From contig NC_092564.1 in the NCBI RefSeq assembly GCF_037975245.1, forward strand, positions 11,618,484 to 11,682,483: a DNA stretch of 64,000 nucleotides. The letters are read 5' to 3'. Of this stretch, positions 1-18,216 are shown in pieces (the stretch's first letter is position 1; each line of letters opens with the position of its first letter). This stretch comes from Apostichopus japonicus. Its lineage: Eukaryota > Echinodermata > Holothuroidea > Aspidochirotida > Stichopodidae. The position numbers were made by a program, and so were the translations under genes. The notes below the pieces were generated by a model, which was not told the DNA's origin, made no database searches, and worked only from the letters and a program-made list of their open reading frames with translations.

Positions 1-3000
1 TTTACGTCGGGAGTCGTTTCGGATGCGACACTTCAGATACACACCTTATGATAGACTGTTTACGTGATATTGAAGCCATGGATCTACTTTATAATGTAAG
101 CAAATAAAGACTGACCATGGTCTAGACAGCATTCCATGGGGTTTATTTGTGAACTCTTCCGCGAAATGTATAAGTCGAGATTATTACAGTTATTTCAAAG
201 GGTCATGACAAAGTTTCGTCCATTGGTATGCTTACATAGTGCAGTTGCATAAATGTGATGTGGTCGCGTTCATGTCGCATGCCGTCTATACAAAGAGCTT
301 AATTAGCCGAATATGACATAAGCTATAAAGAAATATACTTATTGACTTTTTGTCTCATTTGTAAAACGATTCTACGAGATCACTAAAAAAACTTCTAAAT
401 GGTATCACGGCTTTATTTTCATTACTCTTCAGTCCTATTTTACTAAACAAATTAATCTAGCACCTTTCGTAACCAAGAGGAAATTGGCATCTAGCCCTTG
501 TGACGCCTTCGGTTCCTCGGACCCAGCGGTGTACCGGTTTTGAGCCGGTATTCTGGTATATGTCACAACAAATATTCCTCATAATATCATTCCATAAGGT
601 GCGATGACACCAGCTATAACGATATATACTGGCAAAAATGTTTCCAAGATGATCACTTGTAATGTTTCAGTCACGACTTAATTTGACTTTATTCTTTCTT
701 TTTCAAAGAGTCCTTACCGTATTGTTCCAAATGTAGATGGTTACTTTTTGGAAGATTCCCCAGAGAATCTTATTCTTAAAGGAGAATTCAAACATTGTCC
801 GATAATAGTCGGCTTCAACGAAGACGAAGGAACACTCACCGCGTCTTTGTACATTGAAAACTCTGAAACCGCTAAAGATCCGCCACATGTACAAAAAGAA
901 AAGTTCGATGAGGTAATCAATTACGTAATATATTTATTTGTTTTCACATTCCATCAAACTGTATGTAAAAGGAATACTTGGATAGCCAAATATATAATAT
1001 TCTACAACGCTACACGGAGACATGTATTTGACAGTAAAACGATTAAGTATACCAAGTGCGCAATCCATCGGGTTTCATGAGATTTGATTCCCAAACTGTG
1101 ACTGTATGATTCTTGACCGCTTATGAAACCATTACTCACAGAGGCGCATAGTCCCATGCCCAAGTATACAACCTGCCGGAAGTGCATGTTACATACGATT
1201 AAATAGGAATTTTCGAAACACTTCTTGAACCTTTAAACGCCTTAGTCCTCGTGACCTTTGACATTTCACGTTATTGAATACTAACTGAACGATCAAAGTC
1301 ATATCTTCCTACATGGGTATGTCAACTTCAGTCATTTTGGCGTGTGGCTATTAGCCAAAAGGATGGCATGCTTAGATTTATGACCTTTGGCCTCTGACCT
1401 TTCATCGGACACAATCATATGTTAAAGAGGAAACGTATGCCACAAAGTTTGAGGATAGAAGAGGTGTTCCGAAGATAATCAGTTAATCTCTCAAATCAGG
1501 CCAAGTTTGACCTTCGACCTCCATCGTCTATGCGACCTTTCAAGTGGTATGGTAATTAATACGATTTTAAATTCTGTAAATTAATGGCAACACTGCAACT
1601 TTTTTAACACAACTGGTAAGGGTGTCTTTCAGTCTTAGATTTTTTGATAATTCGGAGAGTTCCACTAGCATTAACCCAAACAATCATCATGTAATTAGTA
1701 ATAGAGATGAGACTAGAGAATGAAAATCTCTGATTCTGGTATATATTTGATTATTTACATAGATGGTCCTCTCACTCTTACAAGGGACGGGTAAATTTGT
1801 CAATGGTCTAATTGAAGACTCGGTGAAGCAGGAATACGTAGACTGGTCTCACGCAGACAATGACTCGGCCGATTATCTCGATACATTTGTAAGAATCAGG
1901 AGTGACCAGAGGTACAGCTGTGGGGCAATTGAGGTCTCCAAAGCTCATGCAAGACTTCAGATACCGGCTTACCTGTACAAGATGACACAAATACCCTCAA
2001 AGTAAGTGGAAATATTAAAATTGATATTTTTATATAATTTCTTCCTTCCAAATTTTGAACTGAATGTTGATTATACTTTATACATATATAGACGAGGGGT
2101 GTACCTCAGCAACCCGATAATTATGCTACAGTCGTCCCTTGTTGAACCCAAGAATAAACTTTTCATGTGAGTCATAAAGGTGTCATGATATGCATTTATA
2201 CACATTAAAACTTGACGGGCATTTGACTAATATGTAAACTATATGTTCTTCCTTGTAAAAGTAATTACATAGTTCACCGGATAACTCACATGTTGCTCTT
2301 TGAATTATGCCGTTTTCCCCCGATGCTCTTCAATGGCATGACATTTACAGATGTCTCAACCGTTTTAATGCAGAATTCATATATTTCACCTACCGTAAAA
2401 AGACATAACATCGTCCAGAAGAGACCAAATATAACATGGCATTTCCATAAGGTGAATGAGAGGTGTCTGTTCTGATACTTTTCCACAACCTGAACTCTTA
2501 CTTCACAATTTTAACAGAATACTACGTAATTACCAAAATGAACACGTGGTCGTGATATATCAGTATCAGCCGTTTACAAAAAGTTGGCATCTGCCTTACG
2601 CGTATTATGAATTGTAAGACATTTCGTCAACCTCCTAAAATTGATTAGTTATATTGTTATCGCTGATTTTATTAGTAGCTTTAACTTCAATAACTTCCCA
2701 ATAGGAATATTAATTGGTATATTTCATTCTTTTCATCTCTTTATGATTACTCTTGCTACGTACGATCCTTGCTTGCTGTCGGTTTATCATAACAGTTCTG
2801 TGTTTGAGTATTACGGTGTTGGTCCTGGATGGTTTCGTGCAGGCCACGTCGAAGATGTTCAGTATGTCTATGGGACTGGATTCATCACTGAATTACTGGA
2901 GAGTCAACCAGCGACTCTTGAAGACAAGCAATTGTCGGTTGAAGTGATGACGTTTTGGACAAACTTTGCTACCAGTGGGTACGTACTTAAAACGGCAGTT

Positions 3001-3868
3001 AATTTATTATCACGTTTTATGAACGATTTGTGGAATTGTTTCTTGATTTTTGTCATCTAGAGCAAATACTAACTCCTCACATTTCACGTTTAAGGGATCC
3101 AAGCCGCAAGAATTTATCGGATACCATTGGTGATGAGAAGTGGGAGTGGCCGAAATATGAACTTTCAGGACAGGGGTACAAGGTCCTAGGACCAGGGTTA
3201 CCAATTGGAAGAGCCCCCAGGTCTGATGAATGCCAACTTTGGACATCAGTTATACCCGACCTTCAAATGCTAATGAGTAAGACTGCATTTTTCTAATTTA
3301 TTGTGTCCTCACATTTACAGGCGACTAAAATTTGTCCCAAATTATGCTTCTTTTTTAATGGAAAGTGGTATCGAAAAGGGGTTCCCCCCCCCCTCCCTAC
3401 CACTCCATGCTATTAATTTAATAAGCAGGGTGAATAATTTAAGGTTGTACATTATTTCTTACCGAAATTTGAAAACTACTGTGAGCTTCTTCATTTATTT
3501 TTCAATTGTGGTTCTAATGAGAATTACATTTTCCAGTGTTGAGTTCAGTCTGATATATATGAAGATGTTACTTGAAAAGTTAGCTTTTGTGTAGAGAGTA
3601 TATTACTCAACGTAGCATTAGAATTACATGAATGTGACGGCACTTCTTCCGTGTGTAGACCTCACTTCCTTCCATTTTTATTGGTCACAAAGGGTGCATT
3701 GTCTCAGCGGCCAATAATATAAAATCGACTATCAATGACTTTTCTCTTCTGATTCCAGTGTCAATGGAAGACGTTGAGAGAGAATGGAGAGAGGAATTTT
3801 CCGATTGGAAGGATAACTTGGACGATTGGCGAAACGGTTTCAGACTATCACAGGATAACACGTGTTAA
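1..3868 (+). CDS. Cholinesterase-type carboxylesterase, upstream copy (5' part outside window)
   Basis: Spliced gene cut by the left window edge. Exons seen: 1-95 (end of the exon equivalent to exon 6 of the second copy; first full codon at 3), 709-912, 1763-2001, 2796-2978, 3095-3276 and 3759-3868 (stop TAA 3866-3868). All introns are GT-AG and the phases join without a frame break, giving 336 residues equivalent to residues 257-592 of the downstream copy. Visible family features are the GFNEDEGT motif with the catalytic Glu, the AGHVEDV motif with the catalytic His, the SCGA and DECQLW cysteines, and a terminal exon with three Trp seven residues apart and a final Cys (tetramerisation tail). 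It differs from the downstream copy at 21 residues, so it is probably functional rather than a pseudogene. The catalytic Ser exon lies outside the window. Expected product: a secreted or membrane-tethered serine esterase hydrolysing choline or related esters; substrate not provable here. Confidence 0.9.
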
Positions 3869-4764
<896 letters not shown>

Positions 4765-5136
4765 TGTCACAGTCTGTTGATTGCTTGTTGTTTTGTGGTT
4801 CTTCCACCCGTGTTACAGGGGGCGCTCTCCGGCCGACTGCGCATGTCCGTGGGAGACAACGTGTATTTGCATGGCCGAATTCCTGCACCTCGGGTGCCTT
4901 TTGTGTTTGTTCATGCCTGGAGAGTGTCCCCTTGTTGTTAGTCTAATTCGGTGTACGACCCTTACTATAGAGGGACATTCTTTACTTTGTTGGATTTTGG
5001 CGTGAGATTGAGTTGGGAGTGGAGAAGGGAGTTAAGAGGAAAAACGGAAAGAGAGAGGAGGAATAAACCTGGTCACCAATTATTACTTAATACTTGTTAC
5101 TGTTATTACTTTATTACGGTACCGGACCCCGTCACA
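4765..5136 (+). repeat. 5' LTR of the retrotransposon
   Basis: 372 bp, TG...CA ended, containing an AATAAA polyadenylation signal at 5062-5067 within GGAATAAACC. Appears identical over its length to the LTRs at 6025-6396 (opposite strand) and 6704-7075. Confidence 0.9.
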
Positions 5137-5138
5137 AA

Positions 5139-5156
5139 TGGTGGAAGTGCAGGGCA
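5139..5156 (+). other. Putative primer-binding site (PBS)
   Basis: Two bases after the LTR comes an 18-base stretch starting TGG (TGGTGGAAGTGCAGGGCA), the position and TGG start expected for annealing to a tRNA 3' CCA end. I cannot name the tRNA. The inverted LTR copy carries the same 18 bases and identity stops exactly there. Confidence 0.6.
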
Positions 5157-5183
5157 CTGATACGTTGCAAAAATTCAGCAGTT

Positions 5184-6029
5184 ATGTCTTATAATTTGCG
5201 ATCAAGAGCCAAATCTTTTGACAATTTAACAACCGCCGTCGAACTTGAGAAAGGTGTCGTAAAATCACCTGATTCGCCCATAAGCAGGAGAGCCGCTGTT
5301 AATTCTAAAATGGCGTCAAATTTGCGCCCTGACTCCTTTCATGGTAAGCAAAGTGAAGATCCGTATCTATGGCTCAATAAATTTAAGTCATGGACATTGC
5401 TGTCGCAACTCCCTCGAGAGCAAATTGCCGAAGCAATGAATATGTTGCTCGTAGGGAGTGCTAACATCTGGCTAAACTCCTTATCACCTTTAACGAAACA
5501 AGATCCTGATTTACTCTACGCATCATTTGAAAGTCATTTCAGCTCCATTTATCCAAAATGGCTGCAAGAATACCAGCTATGGGACAGGAAGATGGAACAC
5601 GGAGAATCGCTGGATTCATTTATTTTGGACGTCGAACGCCGATGCAGTAGGCTCAAGAAAGTGGATAAAGAAAGAACTGCTGCGCTGGTGAGAGGGTTAA
5701 CGCCACCCCTGAGGATGTTCGTGATCCAACGGAATCCGAAAACATGGGAGGACGCCGTGTCGGCAGCACGACTGGCAACCGAGGCCCACTCTATCAACAA
5801 CGCCACGGTGAGCGCAGCGACTACTCGACATGCTGACCAGTACGATGAAAAAACGGACAATTTGGCTCAGCAACTCTATGAACAAAGGAAGGAAATACAA
5901 GACCTTACAACGAAGGTGTCGGCGATGTCAACTCAATTGTCGACCCAGCAGATCTCACCTTTGGATAAGGTAACATGTCAAATATGTTCTCGGGAAGGTC
6001 ATACTGCCCTGCACTTCCACCATTTGTGA
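5184..6029 (+). CDS. gag: Retrotransposon Gag, truncated in the zinc knuckle
   Basis: Start chosen at the first ATG after the primer-binding site (MSYNLRSRAK); the same frame is open upstream into the LTR. 281 residues. The central part is a retrotransposon-gag domain: FHGKQSEDPYLWLNKF near residue 50, then a helical region with WLNSL, and LRMFVIQRNPKTWEDAV near residues 175-190. A coiled-coil-like stretch follows (about 215-255), then the start of a CCHC zinc knuckle, CQICSREGH. The last Cys is missing because the frame runs into the inverted primer-binding site and LTR and stops seven residues after the knuckle His. Gag packages element RNA into particles; this copy has probably lost normal nucleic-acid binding. 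No pol follows. Confidence 0.85.
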   Translation: MSYNLRSRAKSFDNLTTAVELEKGVVKSPDSPISRRAAVNSKMASNLRPDSFHGKQSEDPYLWLNKFKSWTLLSQLPREQIAEAMNMLLVGSANIWLNSLSPLTKQDPDLLYASFESHFSSIYPKWLQEYQLWDRKMEHGESLDSFILDVERRCSRLKKVDKERTAALVRGLTPPLRMFVIQRNPKTWEDAVSAARLATEAHSINNATVSAATTRHADQYDEKTDNLAQQLYEQRKEIQDLTTKVSAMSTQLSTQQISPLDKVTCQICSREGHTALHFHHL

Positions 6030-6396
6030 CGGGGTCCGGTACCGTAATAAAGTAATAACAGTAACAAGTATTAAGTAATAATTGGTGACCAGGTTTATTC
6101 CTCCTCTCTCTTTCCGTTTTTCCTCTTAACTCCCTTCTCCACTCCCAACTCAATCTCACGCCAAAATCCAACAAAGTAAAGAATGTCCCTCTATAGTAAG
6201 GGTCGTACACCGAATTAGACTAACAACAAGGGGACACTCTCCAGGCATGAACAAACACAAAAGGCACCCGAGGTGCAGGAATTCGGCCATGCAAATACAC
6301 GTTGTCTCCCACGGACATGCGCAGTCGGCCGGAGAGCGCCCCCTGTAACACGGGTGGAAGAACCACAAAACAACAAGCAATCAACAGACTGTGACA
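6005..6396 (-). repeat. Inverted LTR plus primer-binding segment
   Basis: Reverse complement of the first LTR (6025-6396, 372 bp) together with the 20 bases that follow it. The junction with gag is at TGCCCTGCAC (about 6005-6014), a 10-base sequence that is both the gag reading and the complement of the primer-binding segment's 3' end, so the exact breakpoint is hidden by microhomology. Confidence 0.88.
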
Positions 6397-6703
6397 TATA
6401 TATATATATTATATATATGTCACAGTATATATATATATATTATATTTTTGTATGCGTAAACAATTAAATTTAATGTTATACATTTGTTTGTCTTAACTAT
6501 TTATAAGAAAAGACGATGTTAAGTGTTAGCTTACATTTAATATATTTTTGTATGTGTATGTGTAAACAATTAAATTTAATGTTATATTTTTGTTTGTTTT
6601 TTAATGTTGGTGGTGGGTTTGGATTGGTACACTGTTGGATTTATTGTGAACTGTATTTTTGGTATTTTGCTCAGTGGCATTCGCACTTTAGGGGGGCGGG
6701 TAT
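6397..6703 (+). mobile_element. 3' internal segment of the retrotransposon with purine tract
   Basis: Begins with TA repeats containing an isolated TGTCACAG (6419-6426), the first eight bases of the LTR. It then holds two direct copies of a segment containing CAATTAAATTTAATGTTATA (about 6441-6485 and 6541-6590, period about 106). It ends with GGGGGGCGGG at 6691-6700 directly before the 3' LTR, which fits the polypurine tract that primes plus-strand DNA. No coding capacity seen. Confidence 0.7.
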
Positions 6704-7075
6704 TGTCACAGTCTGTTGATTGCTTGTTGTTTTGTGGTTCTTCCACCCGTGTTACAGGGGGCGCTCTCCGGCCGACTGCGCATGTCCGTGGGAGACAACG
6801 TGTATTTGCATGGCCGAATTCCTGCACCTCGGGTGCCTTTTGTGTTTGTTCATGCCTGGAGAGTGTCCCCTTGTTGTTAGTCTAATTCGGTGTACGACCC
6901 TTACTATAGAGGGACATTCTTTACTTTGTTGGATTTTGGCGTGAGATTGAGTTGGGAGTGGAGAAGGGAGTTAAGAGGAAAAACGGAAAGAGAGAGGAGG
7001 AATAAACCTGGTCACCAATTATTACTTAATACTTGTTACTGTTATTACTTTATTACGGTACCGGACCCCGTCACA
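6704..7075 (+). repeat. 3' LTR of the retrotransposon
   Basis: 372 bp, same ends and same translated frames as the first LTR; preceded by the purine tract. AATGT follows immediately. Confidence 0.9.
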
Positions 7076-7157
7076 AATGTAATTGAAAATGAAATTTCTT
7101 TACTTCTTGCATTCAAATTGATGTACTACACTGCTTATTCAACAATGGTGATGATCA

Positions 7158-7192
7158 TATATCATATATATATATATAAATATATATATATA

Positions 7193-7241
<49 letters not shown>

Positions 7242-7252
7242 TTATATATATT
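7158..7252. repeat. TA-rich microsatellite
   Basis: Nearly pure TA dinucleotides with occasional AAA/TTT interruptions; no gene. Confidence 0.9.
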
Positions 7253-7459
7253 CCTTCAAGAATAATTTTGATAAATGTTAGTTAAAATCGTCAGTGCTGA
7301 TGAATTTATGCTAACCCAAGGAAAACCTAATTGAATATAACTGGGGTGGCTAACCTAAGGGTTTGAACATTTGGAATGTCGAATTAAATGTTAGGAGCTT
7401 ATTGTTGCAAAGTATTTCATACGATTTGAATTCCATGTGAAACACTGGGAACCCAGGAC

Positions 7460-7702
7460 TGGTGCTCTTACCGACTGGAAATAGGCGATGGTATTTGAAG
7501 CAATGAGGCTTAGCAATCGAAAGGTTTGTGGTTCGATCCAAAGGTAACATACAGTTTCCTATGTGAATAGACTTTCTAAATTGAAAACTTGAGTTACAAT
7601 GTTGAATTGGAAGCCACTGGATGTGAAAGTTGTAACCCGGGCTTCGCCCACATTCGGGATCGTTTAAGTGTCGCATAACTGCCTGACTATTATTATTATT
7701 AC
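7460..7702 (+). mobile_element. Possible tRNA-derived SINE
   Basis: A tRNA-like head is suggested by an A-box-like ATAGGCGATGGTAT near 7485 and a B-box-like GTGGTTCGATCC at 7531-7542, about the spacing found in tRNA genes. A non-tRNA body follows, and the sequence ends in a short ATT tail (about 7689-7702). It cannot be a working tRNA: the anticodon arm and acceptor pairing are not convincing. The 5' boundary is uncertain. Confidence 0.4.
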
Positions 7703-8310
7703 CCTGCGAAACCAGGACATGAACTTAGTATAAAGCTACATATAACTTTCGTTTGTCATGAATCTACCAAAGCTTGGGTAAAGGTCAGAGGGCCCATGTC
7801 TCAATTAGATTTAGTATTACTGTTATAGTGGCGTTCTGTTGTCTACAGAACGCATATCATTTTTAACTAACAAAGGGTTACATAATACGTTAGTAGCACC
7901 TGGAAGCACGTCACATGACCCTCCTTTGTTGTTACTTTTTCGTACTGTAGAGTGAGCCTTCCCAGGACATTTTTTAATTCGATGATATACTGTGTGTAGG
8001 TTTTATGTACGCTACGCTGTTATAGTGATAAAACAACGCGCCAACCAAAGCTAGTAGCCTAGTATAGCCTCGGTCTATCGTTAACCTACTTTAGGGTAGC
8101 TCGTTGTAAACAATTTCGAAATCAATATGTAGAAATACTTAATGCAATCTTACTAATTACCCATTGTCCATCTTTCACCACTCAAAGTAGTAATCGAGTT
8201 ATGAATTGACTGCAATATTTTGCAATTGGAAAGTTTACCGCTGACAAGGACCCATCAAACAGACAGGATGTTTACGATCCTGTTCGGGTTATCTTCGATA
8301 GCTGACATTG

Positions 8311-8360
8311 TAGCTACCAAAGAAAATTCACCTTCGAAGGTGGAATATCGTTGGTAGCTA
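8311..8360. repeat. 50-base foldback palindrome
   Basis: The outer arms TAGCTACCAA and TTGGTAGCTA are perfect complements. The centre CACCTTCGAAGGTG is a perfect 14-base palindrome. Only the short stretches between are mismatched, so either strand can fold into a long hairpin. Confidence 0.75.
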
Positions 8361-8659
8361 TACACTGGCAACACGGCGTTTGTTTCCAATGTATTACTTG
8401 TAGTGTCTGCGTACGGATGCTATGTATATGTTGATATGAATAACGTAGACATGATGCACAGATGCAGTGAAAACGAGGCTTCTCAATGAAGCAAATATTC
8501 CACAGGAAAGTTGCAAAACTTAACTCGAGCTTCTCTTTTATTTAAAAAAAAAACTCGCGGATAAAGTATTAATTGGTACATGGATGTTTCTAGACTAAAA
8601 TTTGGTCGATTAAAGTAGAAACTAGTTGACAAAGGGACATATAAATAGGCCTACAAACC

Positions 8660-8757
8660 AGAGTCGTCTCTACATAGGACCCTGCTACAACCCAGAGCCG
8701 TATATATAGAGACGGCTCTGCTACAAAGTAGACTTCCTTTATATAAAGGAACTCTAC
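8660..8757. repeat. Three tandem hairpin-forming units
   Basis: Three consecutive units of about 35 bases, each ending in CTGCTAC or CTACTAC. Unit 2 (8694-8719) pairs AGAGCCGT with ACGGCTCT. Unit 3 (8728-8757) contains an 18-base perfect palindrome TTCCTTTATATAAAGGAA extended by GTAGA/TCTAC. Unit 1 pairs imperfectly. Confidence 0.6.
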
Positions 8758-9173
8758 TACAAACAAAACAATAGCGCCATCTGTTTCGTCTGTCTTAGTA
8801 TGTTTTGCTTTGTGATAGGTTGGTAACTTTGTTGGCAGGCGATTTTCATTAAACATGTTTGTGTCCCCCCCTAGCATATAGGCCTATTTTTAATTCATTA
8901 GCTCCAAGTATTTATAGATTTCGAAAATAATCAAAATGGCTTGTCATATAGGGGATAGTCTGAATTATTTAATGACTGAGCGAAATCTCTTCTTGGCACA
9001 AAAGTTGGAGTCACGGATTTGGACTTGACCGAACATGAACCTTGTACAACTTGACAATCAACAATAAATCACAGTTTATAAGATAAAGAAATATCAGACT
9101 TTGCTCGGGCTCCTTTACGTGATTAACAATGTTACAATGACTTTGCGAAATATGCATACAGCATAAGTAAATG

Positions 9174-9180
9174 TATAAAA
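9174..9180 (+). promoter_or_regulatory. TATA box of the downstream cholinesterase gene
   Basis: TATAAAA, 83 bases before the chosen start codon. Initiation about 30 bases downstream would put the transcript start near 9205, just before an upstream in-frame ATG (9212), which would then be very close to the cap. This supports the second ATG at 9263 as the real start. Confidence 0.5.
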
Positions 9181-9262
9181 CAATTTATTGAGGGAATATT
9201 TCCCGATATTTATGCATTTTCAAGAACTTCTAGTAACTCTTGATCTTGATTCTGAAGACAAA

Positions 9263-18216
<8,954 letters not shown>

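Larger units (their letters stand above)
4765..7075 (+). mobile_element. Rearranged LTR retrotransposon, gag only, with an extra inverted LTR
   Basis: Order: direct LTR (4765-5136), primer-binding segment, gag (from 5184), inverted primer-binding segment plus LTR (6025-6396), AT-rich 3' internal segment ending in a purine tract (to 6703), direct LTR (6704-7075). All three LTRs are 372 bp, begin TGTCACAG and end GTCACA; the open frames inside them translate identically in each copy, so the insertion looks very young. No protease, reverse transcriptase or integrase is present, so it cannot move on its own. A clean 5-bp target duplication is not obvious: AATGT follows the last LTR, but the nearest AATGT on the left lies 6 bases before the first LTR. 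Gag type suggests a Ty3/Gypsy relative (inference). Confidence 0.88.
7703..9173. other. Intergenic region upstream of the second esterase; hairpins only
   Basis: No credible coding region. It holds a 23-base hairpin at 7831-7853 (9-bp perfect stem GCGTTCTGT, 5-base loop), a 50-base foldback at 8311-8360 and a cluster of three related hairpins at 8660-8757. Short frames on either strand show no protein character. Confidence 0.6.

Noticed and set aside
2641-2795. Hydrophobic frame preceding the His-containing exon in copy 1
   Set aside because: It is intron 8 read through; the acceptor at 2794-2795 restores phase and the copy-2 intron differs.
4781-5005. 74-residue frame repeated in three places
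   Set aside because: It lies entirely inside the LTR and recurs only because the LTR recurs.
7474-7546. Functional tRNA gene
   Set aside because: Only the A/B-box-like motifs are present; acceptor and anticodon stems do not pair convincingly, so a SINE head is preferred.
9188-9262. N-terminal extension of the complete esterase (in-frame ATG at 9212)
   Set aside because: It would place polar residues before the signal peptide and start almost at the predicted cap site; 9263 gives a normal signal peptide.
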